A stretch of 64,000 nucleotides of DNA from Rhodospirillales bacterium 70-18 (GTDB lineage: Bacteria; Pseudomonadota; Alphaproteobacteria; Acetobacterales; Acetobacteraceae), in contig MKWE01000031.1 of the NCBI GenBank assembly GCA_001899585.1, forward strand, positions 361,915 to 425,914. The letters are read 5' to 3'. Position numbers and translations under genes: made by a program. This document shows, in pieces, positions 34,324 through 44,814 of this stretch. The notes beneath the pieces are model-generated. The model did not search any database and was not told the origin of the DNA. It was given only the letters and a program-made list of their open reading frames with translations. Positions within the stretch are counted from its first letter, which is position 1; each line of letters begins with the position of its first letter.

Positions 34324-34944
34324 TCACGTCTGGCGCAGCCGCAGCACCATCGCCTCGGCCGCCTCGGCATCCATGTGCACCGCGCGCTGGGCGACCGGCT
34401 GGGCGAAGCCGGCGCGGGCCAGCACGCCCAGTTCGCGGCGCAGCGCCTCGGCATCGGCCGTGCCGCGGCGGAACGGGCCGATGCGGCGGCGGCGGGCCAG
34501 GGCGACGGCGGCGGCCAGCTCGGCCTCGGGGTCGTCGGGCAGGGCGGCGCGGGCGGTCTGCTTGTCTACGCCGCGCGCCGCCAGGTGGGCGGCCACGGCC
34601 AGGCGGGAGCGGCCGGCCCGGGTGAGGCTGTGGGCGCGCGCGGCGGCGAAGGCAGCATCGTCCACCGCGCCCAGCCCGGCCAGTCGCGCCACCACCGCGC
34701 GCACCGCCACGCGGGCGGCGGCCACGGCGGCGGCGATATCCTCGGGTTCCGGCGGCTCCGGCGCCTCGCGGGCGGCACGCGCCCAGCGGTCCACCCTGCG
34801 GTCCAGCACCCGCGCCAGCCCGGCCCGGGTGGTGGCGTAGCGCGCGACATGGGCCATCGCCGCCTCGTACAGCGCGGCCTCGCCGGGCGGGTTGCCGGCG
34901 GCGGCGGGGCCGGGCGCTTGGCCGGATGGGGGGGACGCGGGCAT
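34324..34944 (-). CDS. recX: regulatory protein RecX
   Basis: A small helical protein that binds RecA filaments and limits recombination. From the ATG at 34944 it has 206 residues with a Pro/Ala-rich start. Tandem three-helix repeats are visible: ARYATTRAGLARVLDRRVDRW, DDAAFAAARAHSLTRAGRSRLAVAAHLAARGV and the FRRGTADAEALRRELGVLARAGF block. recA is not in the window. It is divergent from argD. Confidence 0.85.
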   Translation of the reverse strand: MPASPPSGQAPGPAAAGNPPGEAALYEAAMAHVARYATTRAGLARVLDRRVDRWARAAREAPEPPEPEDIAAAVAAARVAVRAVVARLAGLGAVDDAAFAAARAHSLTRAGRSRLAVAAHLAARGVDKQTARAALPDDPEAELAAAVALARRRRIGPFRRGTADAEALRRELGVLARAGFAQPVAQRAVHMDAEAAEAMVLRLRQT

Positions 34945-35028
34945 GGCGGGAGCATGCCACGCCGGCCCGGCCGAGGGAATCCGCCGCCGCATCGCCGCGC
35001 AACCCGGCCATGCGCGCCCGCTCGGCGT

Positions 35029-35058
35029 TTGACTCGGCGCTCGACCCCGGCCCATTGT
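35029..35058 (+). promoter_or_regulatory. candidate promoter of argD-argF
   Basis: TTGACT (35029-35034) and CATTGT (35053-35058) are separated by 18 bases, close to the alphaproteobacterial sigma70 consensus. They lie about 95 bases before the argD ATG, in the 206-base gap divergent from recX. The rest of that gap shows no further feature. Confidence 0.5.
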
Positions 35059-35150
35059 TTCAGCTTCCCGGAACCGCCCGCGCAAGGGCGCGACGGCGGG
35101 TCAACCCCGGGAAACAGGCCCATGCCACGGGCAACGAGGACCACCAGGAC

Positions 35151-36356
<1,206 letters not shown>

Positions 36357-36396
36357 CCGGCCAGCGGACGAACCGCCAGCGGGCGGGCGGCCGGCC

Positions 36397-37371
36397 GTGA
36401 GCTTGGCAGCCGTGCGCCGCATGCAGCCGGCGGATGGCATGGAGACCGGCGGGGGGCATGCGGCCCCCCGCCACTTCATCGACATCCGCGACCATGAAAC
36501 CGCCGAACTGCGCCGGATGCTGGACCTCGCCGGCCGCTTCAAGGCCGCCGGCCGCACCGGCGACAAGCCGCTGGCCGGCAAGACGCTGGCGATGATCTTC
36601 GAGAAGCCGAGCACCCGCACCCGCGTGAGCTTCGAGGTCGGCATGCGCCAGCTTGGCGGCGACGTGGTGAACCTCAGCGGCTCGGAGATGCAGCTTGGCC
36701 GTGGCGAGACCATCGCGGACACCGCCCGCGTGCTGTCGCGCTACGTGGATGCCATCGTCATGCGCACCTTCACCCATGCGCGGCTGATGGAGATGGCCGA
36801 CAACGCCACCGTGCCGGTGATCAACGGGCTGACCGACAATTCCCACTCGGTGCAGCTGATGGCCGACGTGATGACGTTCGAGGAGAAGCGCGGCCCGATC
36901 GCCGGCGAGGTGGTGGCCTGGTGCGGCGACGGCAACAACGTGGCGCAAAGCTGGATCGAGAGCGCCGCCCGCTTCGGCTTCACGCTGCGGCTGGCCACGC
37001 CCCCGGAACTGCGCCCTTCGGCCGAGCTGGTCGCCTGGGCGCGGGCGCAGGGCGCGCAGATCGAGCTGACCGACGACCCGGAGGCGGCCGTGGCCGGCGC
37101 GCGCTGCGTGGTGACGGACACCTGGGTGAGCATGTCCGACGACCCCAACACCGCGCGGCACAACCTGCTCGCCCCCTACCAGGTGACGCAGCGGCTGATG
37201 GCGCTGGCCGCCCCGGACGCGATCTTCATGCACTGCCTGCCGGCCCATCGCGGCGAGGAAGTGACCGCCGAGGTGATCGACGGGCCGCAATCGGTGGTGT
37301 TCGACGAGGCGGAGAACCGGCTGCACGCGCAGAAGGGCGTGCTGGCCTGGGCGTTCGGGATCGGGCAGTAG
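36397..37371 (+). CDS. argF: ornithine carbamoyltransferase
   Basis: Makes citrulline from ornithine and carbamoyl phosphate. The GTG start gives 324 residues, while an ATG at 36421 would give 316 and is about equally good. The carbamoyl-phosphate motif STRTR begins at 72 ([13 protein letters not shown]), and the ornithine motif [10 protein letters not shown] begins at 279. It ends 32 bases before a strong hairpin shared with the convergent MFS gene. Confidence 0.95.
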   Translation: MSLAAVRRMQPADGMETGGGHAAPRHFIDIRDHETAELRRMLDLAGRFKAAGRTGDKPLAGKTLAMIFEKPSTRTRVSFEVGMRQLGGDVVNLSGSEMQLGRGETIADTARVLSRYVDAIVMRTFTHARLMEMADNATVPVINGLTDNSHSVQLMADVMTFEEKRGPIAGEVVAWCGDGNNVAQSWIESAARFGFTLRLATPPELRPSAELVAWARAQGAQIELTDDPEAAVAGARCVVTDTWVSMSDDPNTARHNLLAPYQVTQRLMALAAPDAIFMHCLPAHRGEEVTAEVIDGPQSVVFDEAENRLHAQKGVLAWAFGIGQ

Positions 37372-37385
37372 CCCGGCACCCGCCA

Positions 37386-37439
37386 GGCCTGAGGCAAGGG
37401 GCGGGCCTGAGGCAAGGGGCGGGGCCTTGCCTCAGGCCC
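37386..37439. terminator. 15-bp perfect hairpin with duplicated arm between convergent genes
   Basis: GGGCCTGAGGCAAGG (37403-37417) pairs perfectly with CCTTGCCTCAGGCCC (37425-37439) around loop GGCGGGG. The left arm is preceded by a direct copy of GGCCTGAGGCAAGGGGCG (37386-37403), so an alternative pairing exists. It lies between argF and the MFS gene, and the MFS stop codon (37432-37434) is inside the right arm. There is no U-run, so termination is inferred only from its strength and convergent position. Confidence 0.55.
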
Positions 37440-38586
37440 GCGCCCGAGCCCATGACCGGTGCCAGAAATAGAACGGCAACGCCAGCAGCGACAGCCCCGC
37501 CGCCGCCAGGAAGGCGCCCACCGGGTCGCCGGCGAGGTCGGCCGCCTTGCCGCACAGCGCCGGCAGGCCGGCGCCGCCCAGGTAGTAGGTGGTGTAGAAA
37601 ATCCCCATCCCCACCGCCCGGTTCTCCGGCCTGGCCGAGAGCGTGCCGATCTCGATGATCAGCCCGCCATGCATGGAGGCGACGGTGCCGAACACCGCCC
37701 CCCACAGCAGCGGCATGTCCAGCACCGCCGAGCCGGCCACCGAGGCGGCGCACAGCAGCGTGCCGGCGACAAACACCCGGTTCGGCCCGAACCGGCTGGC
37801 CAGCGCGCCGCCCAGCAGGATGGCCGGCATGTTGCCCCAGGTGGCGAAGGTCATCACCGTGTCGGCCACCCACACCGGGTGGCCATGCGCCGCCAGATAC
37901 GAGGGCATGAACGACAGGAAGTTGAAATAGGCGGCGTTATAGGCCGTCCAGATCAGGCCGGAGACCACCACCAACGCGGTTTCGCGGCGCGGCGGCCAGG
38001 CCAGGGTGCGCGGCGCGGCGTGGGGCGCGCCGGTCCAGGTGGCCAGGAAGCTGCCCAGGGCCAGCAGCGCCGCCACGCAGCCGGCGATGAAGGCGGCCGG
38101 CCAGCCATAGGCCGTCGCCAGCTTGTGCTGCAGCAGTTGCGCGAGGCCGATGCCGATCGGGAAGGCGCCCACCAGTACGCCCATCAGCATGGTGAAGCGG
38201 CGGCCCTGGTAGCGGTCGGACATGATCTTGCCCTGCATCACGGTCATCGCCACCGCCCCGGCGCCGGACAGCACGCGCCCGGCACCGATGCCCCACGGCC
38301 CGGTGGCGGCGGCGGAGAGCAGGCTGCCGGCGGCCATCATGGCCAGTCCGGCGGCGACCACGTCGCGGTCGCCGATGCGCCGCGCGATGAAGCCGCAGGG
38401 GATCGCCACCAGCACGCCCGGGATCATGTACAGCCCCATCAGCGTGCCGAGCGTGGCGAAATCCATGCCGAAGGCGCGCGCCAGCTCGGGGCCGAGGCTG
38501 GCCACGGTCTGCAACTGGAAGCCGAACGCCACCCGTGCCAGCGTCAGCGCCGCCAGCGTGCCGTAGGCGCCTGCCCATCCCCTCAT
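37432..38586 (-). CDS. MFS transporter
   Basis: A 384-residue transporter with about twelve helices. It shows the MFS loop RRIGDRDVVAAG after helix 2, GRVLSGAGAVAMTVMQGK in helix 4 and a central basic loop (WPPRRE). The subfamily resembles CynX/NarK-like permeases, but the substrate cannot be named. The ATG at 38586 is used. Together with the GNAT gene it interrupts the argD-argF-hslO order on the opposite strand. Confidence 0.85.
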   Translation of the reverse strand: MRGWAGAYGTLAALTLARVAFGFQLQTVASLGPELARAFGMDFATLGTLMGLYMIPGVLVAIPCGFIARRIGDRDVVAAGLAMMAAGSLLSAAATGPWGIGAGRVLSGAGAVAMTVMQGKIMSDRYQGRRFTMLMGVLVGAFPIGIGLAQLLQHKLATAYGWPAAFIAGCVAALLALGSFLATWTGAPHAAPRTLAWPPRRETALVVVSGLIWTAYNAAYFNFLSFMPSYLAAHGHPVWVADTVMTFATWGNMPAILLGGALASRFGPNRVFVAGTLLCAASVAGSAVLDMPLLWGAVFGTVASMHGGLIIEIGTLSARPENRAVGMGIFYTTYYLGGAGLPALCGKAADLAGDPVGAFLAAAGLSLLALPFYFWHRSWARARA

Positions 38587-38615
38587 GCGTCCGCGCCCCC
38601 GTGCGACCAGGGTGC

Positions 38616-39086
38616 CTAGGTGAGGGATTTTTCCATGTCGACATAGGTGGGCGCCGCATAGCCGGGATGCGCGTGCAGCGCCGCCTCGCGGAAACCGCAG
38701 GCGGCGAACAGGCGGCGGTTGTCGGCGAGCACCAGGCGGGTGGACAGGTGCAGGCGCGGCTGGCCCTGGGCGCGGGCCGCCGCCTCGGCCGCCGCGACCA
38801 GGGCGCGCGCCACGCCGCGGCCGCGCCAGCCGGGCGCCACCGCCAGCCGGCCCATGTAAAGGCCGCCATCCCGCGGCTGCCACAGCACGGCGCCCACGGC
38901 GGCGCCCGCCGCCATCGCCACCGCGCCGCCGCCCTGGGCCAGCGTGGCGGCCACGCTGCCGGCGGTCTCGCGCAGGGCCGAGGGGGGCGGGTCGGTGGCC
39001 ACCGCCTGGGCGGCGAAGGCGGCGCGGATGAGGGCGGCGACCGCCGGGGCGTCGGCCGGAAGCATCGGGCGGAGGTCGATTTCCAT
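38616..39086 (-). CDS. GNAT family N-acetyltransferase
   Basis: A 156-residue acetyltransferase with the acetyl-CoA-binding motif VAPGWRGRGVARALV and a following LSTRLVLADNRRLFAACGF segment. The fold begins IDLRPMLPADAPAVAALI. It lies 29 bases upstream of the MFS gene on the same strand, so the two may be cotranscribed. The acceptor substrate is unknown. Confidence 0.88.
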   Translation of the reverse strand: MEIDLRPMLPADAPAVAALIRAAFAAQAVATDPPPSALRETAGSVAATLAQGGGAVAMAAGAAVGAVLWQPRDGGLYMGRLAVAPGWRGRGVARALVAAAEAAARAQGQPRLHLSTRLVLADNRRLFAACGFREAALHAHPGYAAPTYVDMEKSLT

Positions 39087-39163
39087 GCGCGGCGGCGTCC
39101 TTGCGCGACAATGATGCGCCGGTGACGGTAGCCTGCGGCCATCGGCGTGCCTATCTTTGCGCC

Positions 39164-40120
39164 ATGATCGACACCCCCGCCTTCCTCGATAGCTTTCGCC
39201 CGCACGTGCCCGACCTCGTCGTGCCCGGCGGGGTCACCCCGTTCTTCCTGCCCGGCCGCCCCGTGCGCGGGCGCCTGGTGCGGCTGGGCCGGCTGGCCGA
39301 CGCGCTGCTGACCCGGCACGACAACCACGACGCCGTCACCGCGCTCACCGGGCAGGCGCTGGCGCTGGTGGCGGCGCTGGCCACGGCGCTGAAGTTCCGC
39401 GGCTCGTTCAGCCTGCAGGCCAAGGGCAACGGGCCGGTGACGATGCTGCTGGCCGACTGCACCGACACCGGGGCGATCCGCGGCTATGCCCAGTGCAACG
39501 CCGAGCGGCTGGCGGCCCTGCTGGCGACCACGCCGGAGCCCTCGGCGGCCGAGCTGCTGGGGCAGGGCTACCTGGCGTTCACCGTGGACCAGGGGCCGGA
39601 CACCGAGCGCCACCAGGGCATCGTGACCATCACCGGCGACAGCCTCGCCGGCATGGCGCTGCATTATTTCGAGACCAGCGAGCAGTTGCGCTGCTCCATC
39701 CGGCTGGCCTGCGCGCGCACCGAGGCGGGTTGGCGGGCCGGGGCGCTGATCGTGGAACGGATCGCCGCCGATGGCGGAGTGGACCTGCCGGGCGAGGACG
39801 CGGCGGAAAGCTGGAATGCCGCCGAAATACTGGCCGGCACGCTGTCGGACGCCGAACTGCTGGATGACGGGCTGGCGCCGGAGGACCTGCTGTACCGGCT
39901 GTTCCACACCGAGGGGGTCGCGGCCGACCTGCCGCGCGTGCTGGCCTATGGCTGCCGGTGCTCGCGCCAGCGGCTGTCCGGCATCCTGGAGAGTTTCCCG
40001 CCGGCCGACCTGGACGACATGGTGGTGGACGGCGAGATCGTGATGACCTGCGAATTCTGCAACGTGGATTTCCGTTTCGCGCGCGACGAGGTGCACGGCC
40101 AGAACGAGGATGGCGCATGA
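39164..40120 (+). CDS. hslO: redox-regulated chaperone Hsp33
   Basis: A cytoplasmic holdase activated by oxidation. From the ATG at 39164 it has 318 residues. The C-terminal redox switch has Cys264, Cys266, Cys296 and Cys299 (CRC and CEFC), which bind zinc when reduced. The N-terminal domain includes RGSFSLQAKGNGPVTMLLADC. It overlaps the following lipoprotein frame if that gene starts at 40117. In relatives it directly follows argD-argF. Confidence 0.95.
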   Translation: MIDTPAFLDSFRPHVPDLVVPGGVTPFFLPGRPVRGRLVRLGRLADALLTRHDNHDAVTALTGQALALVAALATALKFRGSFSLQAKGNGPVTMLLADCTDTGAIRGYAQCNAERLAALLATTPEPSAAELLGQGYLAFTVDQGPDTERHQGIVTITGDSLAGMALHYFETSEQLRCSIRLACARTEAGWRAGALIVERIAADGGVDLPGEDAAESWNAAEILAGTLSDAELLDDGLAPEDLLYRLFHTEGVAADLPRVLAYGCRCSRQRLSGILESFPPADLDDMVVDGEIVMTCEFCNVDFRFARDEVHGQNEDGA

Positions 40121-40188
40121 TTGACCTGCGTGGCGGCTTTGCGCAGGGTGGCCGCGTATCTGCCACCGAACGGGACGCGACCGCCGCC

Positions 40189-40854
40189 ATGACCGCCCCC
40201 ACCCCTCGACTGACCCGCCGCGCCGCGCTGCTGCTGCCGCTGCTGCTGGCCGCCTGCGGTGGCGACCAGGCGGCGGCGCCGAATTACCAGCCGCCCAGCT
40301 ACGACTACCTCACCAAGCTGAGGCTGGCGGTCGGCAGCATCAGCATCGACGACAGCTGGGTGCCGCGAGGGGCGGCCCGGCACGTGGAGTACCTCGCCCC
40401 CACCCCGCCGCTGGACGCGCTGCGGCGGATGGCCCAGGACCGGCTGGTGGCCACCGGCGGCAAGGGCCGGGCCTCGTTCGTGATCGACGATGCCTCGATC
40501 ATCCGTTCGCCCCGGCAATACGAGGGCAGCCTGGCGGTGCGGCTGGATGTGGCCGACGACAGCGGCACCTCGCTCGGCCACGCGGTCGCCCGCGTCACCC
40601 GCACGCGCGACGTGACCGGCGAGGACCCCGAGCAGGTGCGCGCCGACCTCTACGCGCTGGTGCGCGACATGATGCGCGACATGAACGTGGAATTCGAATA
40701 CCAGGTCCGCCGCGCCATGAAGAACATGCTGGAAGCGACCAACCCGGAAGTGCCGCCCGCCGGGCCGGTGCAGTCCGAGGACCTCGGCGCGCCCGGCGCT
40801 GGCGTCTCGTCAGGCGCGCCCGGCGCTCCGGCTGCGCCCGACAAAACGCCGTAG
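40189..40854 (+). CDS. predicted lipoprotein, function unknown
   Basis: From the ATG at 40189 the protein has 221 residues with a lipoprotein signal (RRAALLLPLLLAACGG; lipobox LAAC). The folded part contains the YDYLTKLRLAVGSISIDDSW segment and an EDPEQVRADLYALVRDMMRDMNVEFEYQVRR helix. It ends in a Pro/Ala/Gly-rich tail. An in-frame ATG at 40117, overlapping hslO, would add 24 residues before the signal and is less likely. I do not recognise the family. Confidence 0.75.
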   Translation: MTAPTPRLTRRAALLLPLLLAACGGDQAAAPNYQPPSYDYLTKLRLAVGSISIDDSWVPRGAARHVEYLAPTPPLDALRRMAQDRLVATGGKGRASFVIDDASIIRSPRQYEGSLAVRLDVADDSGTSLGHAVARVTRTRDVTGEDPEQVRADLYALVRDMMRDMNVEFEYQVRRAMKNMLEATNPEVPPAGPVQSEDLGAPGAGVSSGAPGAPAAPDKTP

Positions 40855-40898
40855 CCGGGTCCGTGCCCGCTCCCTGACTTGAGCCGCCGCGATCGGCT

Positions 40899-41201
40899 CT
40901 AGCGCCGCGCCTCCAGCAGCATCAGCGCCCGGCGCAGCCGCGCGATGCCGGGCCGCACTTGGCCGCGCGCGCACATGCGCCGCCCCTCGGTGGCCAGCAT
41001 CTGGGCCCGTGGCAGCGGCGCCAGGGCGGCGTCCTCGGCCGCGGCGATGCGCGCCATCAGGAGGTTGCAGTATTCGCGCGTGTCGGTGGTGACGCGCATC
41101 ACGTGCTGCTCCACCACGCCATCCGGCACCTGCGCCGCCGACCCGCCGAGCGAGATGCAAAGCCATGAAGCCACGATCACCGCGCGCCGCGCCAGATTCA
41201 T
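40899..41201 (-). CDS. small secreted protein, function unknown
   Basis: A 100-residue protein starting at ATG 41201 with a signal peptide (RRAVIVASWLCISLGGSAAQ) and a mature helical domain containing two cysteines (EYCNLL and RMCARG) that could pair. It is convergent with the lipoprotein gene. A longer in-frame start at 41306 would bury the signal. The family is not recognised. Confidence 0.65.
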   Translation of the reverse strand: MNLARRAVIVASWLCISLGGSAAQVPDGVVEQHVMRVTTDTREYCNLLMARIAAAEDAALAPLPRAQMLATEGRRMCARGQVRPGIARLRRALMLLEARR

Positions 41202-41259
41202 GAGCCACACCCTGCGCCGGGCGTGATGACCACACGCTGATACCATCATGAACTGCGTG

Positions 41260-42813
41260 TCATGTCTGCAGGCCGCCATCGGCAAGCCGCTTCGCGTGCC
41301 GGGCATCGGGCGCGCGCTTCTGCGGCCGGGCGTCCGGCAGGGGCAACCACAGCACGGCGCGCAGGCCCGGCATGTTGTCCTCCAGCGTCAGCGTCCCGCC
41401 ATGCAGCGTCGCCACCGCCTGCACCAGCGCCAGCCCCAGGCCAGAGCCGGGGGTGGAGCGGGCGCTCTCGCCGCGGAAGAAGCGCTCGGTGGCACGGCTG
41501 CGGTCCTCCTCCGGGATGCCCGGCCCCTGGTCGGCCACGGTGATGTAGACGCCGGCGGGCCCGGTGACGGCGGCAAGCCGGATCACTCCGCCCTCGGGCG
41601 AGAATTTCAGCGCATTGTCCATTAGGTTGGCAACCGCCTGCTGGATCATGTCGCGATCGCCGAACACCGGCAGGTCGGGCGGGATCTCGGCCTCCAGCCG
41701 CTGGCCCGCCGCCTCGGCCACCGCGTCGTACAGCTCCGCCAGGTCCTGCAGCAGCGGCGCCGCGTCCACCGGGGCGAAGGCCGAGCGGCGAGCGCCGGCC
41801 TCGATCTCGGCGATCCGCAGCAGGGCCTGGAACACGTTGACGATGCCATCCAGGTCCACCTGGGCACGCTCGATCGCAGCGCGCAGATCCGCCTCGGTGC
41901 GGGCATGGGTGGCGGCGTCCTCCAGCCGGGCGCGGGCGCGGGTGATCGGCGTGCGCAGGTCGTGCGCGATGGCGTTGGACACCTGCCGCACCCCATCCAT
42001 CAGCCGGGTGATGCGATCCAGCATGTCGTTGATGGTCTCGGCCAGCAGGTCGAACTCGTCGCCCTGCCCGGTCACGTTCACCCGCCGCGTCAGGTCTCCC
42101 ACGCTGATCGCCGCCGCCGTGGCCGCGACATCGGCCAGGGTGGAGCGGAACAGCCCGCGCACCGCCCAGGCGCCGAAGCTGCCCAGCACCACGGCGATCA
42201 CCGCCGACCACAGCATCGCGTCGGTCAGCAGCCGGCGCAGTTGCACCCGCGCCTCCACGTCGCGCCCGACCAGCAGGTGGAAGCCGCCGGGAATGTCGAA
42301 ATGGTGCACCCGCGCCAGGCTGCGCCGCCCGGCGCGATCCACCCGCAGGTTGAACCAGTCCATGTCCATGGTCACCCCGGCGGGCCAGCCCTCCAGGTTG
42401 CCGGTGATGCGCCGGAACCCCGGATCGACCAGCAGGTACAGCGCGTCGTCGTCCACGTTGCCGGCGATCCGCTGCTCCACGGTGTCGATCAGCGCCGCCA
42501 GCCCGCCATCGGCGTAGCGCTCGGCCAGCCCCTGGCTGTCGGCGTAGATCGCGGCGTCGGTCTGGCGGTCCAGCACGCCGGCGGTGGACCACCACAGGAA
42601 GGCGGCGAGCGCAAGCGCGCTGGCGCCGAACAGCGCGGCATAGATCAGCCCGAAGCGGAACCCGGCCGAGTTGACGAAGCTGTTGCGCGGCGGCGGCGGC
42701 CGCCCGGCCTGCTCCGCCAGCCCCGGCGGCAGCGGCGGCCGCCGGTCCGGGCACAGCTTGGCCACCAGCGCCCCCGCGCCGGCCGGCGCCGCCTCATGCG
42801 GGCTGTCGGTCAT
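41260..42813 (-). CDS. sensor histidine kinase
   Basis: A 517-residue membrane kinase: cytoplasmic N-terminus, helix 52-73, periplasmic sensor domain, helix 199-219, HAMP domain, phospho-acceptor His284 in NAIAHDLRTP, and an ATPase domain with NLMDNALKFS, DQGPGIP and GSGLGLALV. All catalytic boxes are intact. It lies 22 bases after the response regulator in the same direction. The signal is unknown, but the linked HtrA protease suggests envelope stress. Confidence 0.93.
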   Translation of the reverse strand: MTDSPHEAAPAGAGALVAKLCPDRRPPLPPGLAEQAGRPPPPRNSFVNSAGFRFGLIYAALFGASALALAAFLWWSTAGVLDRQTDAAIYADSQGLAERYADGGLAALIDTVEQRIAGNVDDDALYLLVDPGFRRITGNLEGWPAGVTMDMDWFNLRVDRAGRRSLARVHHFDIPGGFHLLVGRDVEARVQLRRLLTDAMLWSAVIAVVLGSFGAWAVRGLFRSTLADVAATAAAISVGDLTRRVNVTGQGDEFDLLAETINDMLDRITRLMDGVRQVSNAIAHDLRTPITRARARLEDAATHARTEADLRAAIERAQVDLDGIVNVFQALLRIAEIEAGARRSAFAPVDAAPLLQDLAELYDAVAEAAGQRLEAEIPPDLPVFGDRDMIQQAVANLMDNALKFSPEGGVIRLAAVTGPAGVYITVADQGPGIPEEDRSRATERFFRGESARSTPGSGLGLALVQAVATLHGGTLTLEDNMPGLRAVLWLPLPDARPQKRAPDARHAKRLADGGLQT

Positions 42814-42835
42814 GGCCGCAGGTCGCCGCCGTGCC

Positions 42836-43519
42836 TCACGGCGCCTCGGCGCGCAGCATGTAGCCGGCGTTGCGCACGGTGTGGATCAGCGGCACCGGGA
42901 AGGGCTTGTCCACCTTCTGGCGCAGGCGGGAGACATGCACGTCGATCACGTTGGTTTGCGGGTCGAAATGGTAGTCCCACACGCCCTCCAGCAGCATGGT
43001 GCGGGTGACCACCTGGCCGGCGTGACGCATCAGGAACTCCAGCAGGCGGAACTCGCGCGGCTGCAAATCCACCTTCTGGCCGGCGCGCTTCACCTGGCGG
43101 GCCAGCAGGTCCATCTCCAGGTCGGCCACCAGCAGCTTGGTCACCGGCCCCTCGCCCTTGCTGCGCCGGGCCAGCGCCTCCACCCGGGCCAGCAGTTCGG
43201 CGAACACGAACGGCTTGGTCATGTAGTCGTCGCCGCCGGCGCGCAGTCCGCGCACCCGGTCGTCCACCTGCGCCATTGCCGACAGGAACAGCACCGGGGT
43301 GTTGTTGCCCTGGCTGCGCAGCGTTTCCAGCAGGCGCAGCCCGTCCACGCCGCCGGGCAGCATGCGGTCCAGCACGATCGCGTCGAACCCCTCGCTGGCG
43401 CCCAGGAACAGGCCGTCGCGGCCGTTATTGGCGTGCTCCACCACGTGGCCGGCCTCCTTCAGCCCCTTCACCACGAAGCCGGCGACGTCCTTGTCGTCCT
43501 CCACCACCAGGATGCGCAT
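42836..43519 (-). CDS. OmpR-family response regulator
   Basis: A 227-residue regulator with an N-terminal receiver (acidic pocket VVEDD, phospho-acceptor Asp51 in VLDRMLP, Lys102 in TKPF). The C-terminal winged-helix DNA-binding domain contains REFRLLEFLMRHAGQVVTRTML and NVIDVHVSRLRQKV. It follows the HtrA gene after 3 bases and precedes the kinase, so protease, regulator and kinase form one operon. Confidence 0.95.
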   Translation of the reverse strand: MRILVVEDDKDVAGFVVKGLKEAGHVVEHANNGRDGLFLGASEGFDAIVLDRMLPGGVDGLRLLETLRSQGNNTPVLFLSAMAQVDDRVRGLRAGGDDYMTKPFVFAELLARVEALARRSKGEGPVTKLLVADLEMDLLARQVKRAGQKVDLQPREFRLLEFLMRHAGQVVTRTMLLEGVWDYHFDPQTNVIDVHVSRLRQKVDKPFPVPLIHTVRNAGYMLRAEAP

Positions 43520-43522
43520 CCG

Positions 43523-44629
43523 CTAGTTCTCCTCGATCTTCGGCCGGCGGCCGACGGTGACAGACAGGGTCAGGTTGCGCGCCTGGCGCAGGATGACAAG
43601 CGGGATCGCCCGGCCGGGGGCGGTGAGGGCCACGGCGCGGATCAGCGCGCGGGCGGAGCGGACGGTGTGGCCGTTCACAGCAGTGATCCGGTCGCCCGGC
43701 CGCAGCCCGGCCACCCAGGCCGGCCCGCCGCGCTGCACGCCGGCGACGTTCACCCCCACCGGGCCGCGCGCGCCCGGCGGCAGGTCCTGCAGCGACACGC
43801 CCAGCCAGCCGCGGTCGATATGCCCCTTGTCGCGCAGCTCGGCGACGACATGGCGGACCAGTTCGCTGGGAATGGAAAAGCCGATGCCCACCGAGCTGCC
43901 GGTGGGCGAGAAGATCGCCGAGTTCATGCCGATCACCTGGCCATCGGTGTTGAACAGCGGCCCGCCGGAATTGCCCGGGTTGATCGGCGCGTCGATCTGG
44001 ATGAAATCGTCGAACAGCCCCGCCCCCAGGTCGCGCCCGCGCGCCGAGACGATGCCGGCGGAAACCGAGCCGCCCAGGCCGAACGGGTTGCCGCAGGCCA
44101 CCACCCAGTCGCCCACCTCCACCGCCGCGCTGTCGCCCCACACGGCGGCAGGCAGCGGGGTGGCGGGCTCCACCTTGATGACCGCGACATCGGTGAGTTC
44201 ATCGGCGCCGATCAGCTTGGCCGGCAACTGGGTGCCGTCGGACAGGCTGACCACGATCGCGTCGGCGTTGCCGACCACGTGGTTGTTGGTCACGATCACC
44301 CCGGACGGGTCGATGATGAAGCCCGAGCCGGCGCCGGTCACCTGCTCGCGGCGGCTGCGCAGGCGCTCGCGGAACTGGCGTTGCAGCTCGGGCGGCAGCA
44401 GGGCGAAGGGGTCGGCGCCGCCCACCGTCTCGGTGACCGCGATGTTCACCACGCTCGGCATCACCCGCTTGACCAGCGGCGCGAAGCTCTCCGGGCCGCT
44501 GCGCGCCAGCGCCGGGCGCATGCCGGCCAGCAGCACCGGCGCGGCGGCCAGCGCCACCACGCCGAAGGCGCGGCGGGACAGCCCGCGCGGGCGGACGGGG
44601 AGGCCAGATGCGGCGGAGGCAGGCGGCAT
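43523..44629 (-). CDS. HtrA/DegP-like serine protease
   Basis: A 368-residue periplasmic protease with triad His117 (TNNHVVG), Asp147 (LTDVAV) and Ser221 (GNSGGP), and one C-terminal PDZ domain (GWLGVSLQDLP onward). The signal region has GLSRRAFGVVALAAAPVLLAG, whose SRRxF resembles a twin-arginine motif. One PDZ makes it closer to DegS-type architecture than to two-PDZ DegP. Operon with a two-component system suggests stress-controlled expression. Confidence 0.9.
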   Translation of the reverse strand: MPPASAASGLPVRPRGLSRRAFGVVALAAAPVLLAGMRPALARSGPESFAPLVKRVMPSVVNIAVTETVGGADPFALLPPELQRQFRERLRSRREQVTGAGSGFIIDPSGVIVTNNHVVGNADAIVVSLSDGTQLPAKLIGADELTDVAVIKVEPATPLPAAVWGDSAAVEVGDWVVACGNPFGLGGSVSAGIVSARGRDLGAGLFDDFIQIDAPINPGNSGGPLFNTDGQVIGMNSAIFSPTGSSVGIGFSIPSELVRHVVAELRDKGHIDRGWLGVSLQDLPPGARGPVGVNVAGVQRGGPAWVAGLRPGDRITAVNGHTVRSARALIRAVALTAPGRAIPLVILRQARNLTLSVTVGRRPKIEEN

Positions 44630-44814
44630 GGGCGAGGCTCCGGCAAACGAGCGTTACAATGTTAATGCGTTGCATGTGGCGATGCATTAGCCATGCGGCA
44701 ATATTGCGCGAAGCCCGGCGGCGCATGACAAATCCGCCACGCCCCCGGCGCCATGCCCAGGCGCCATGCCCAGGCCCGATGCCAGCCGGCAACGCCCGCC
44801 GCCTGCCGGGCGGG

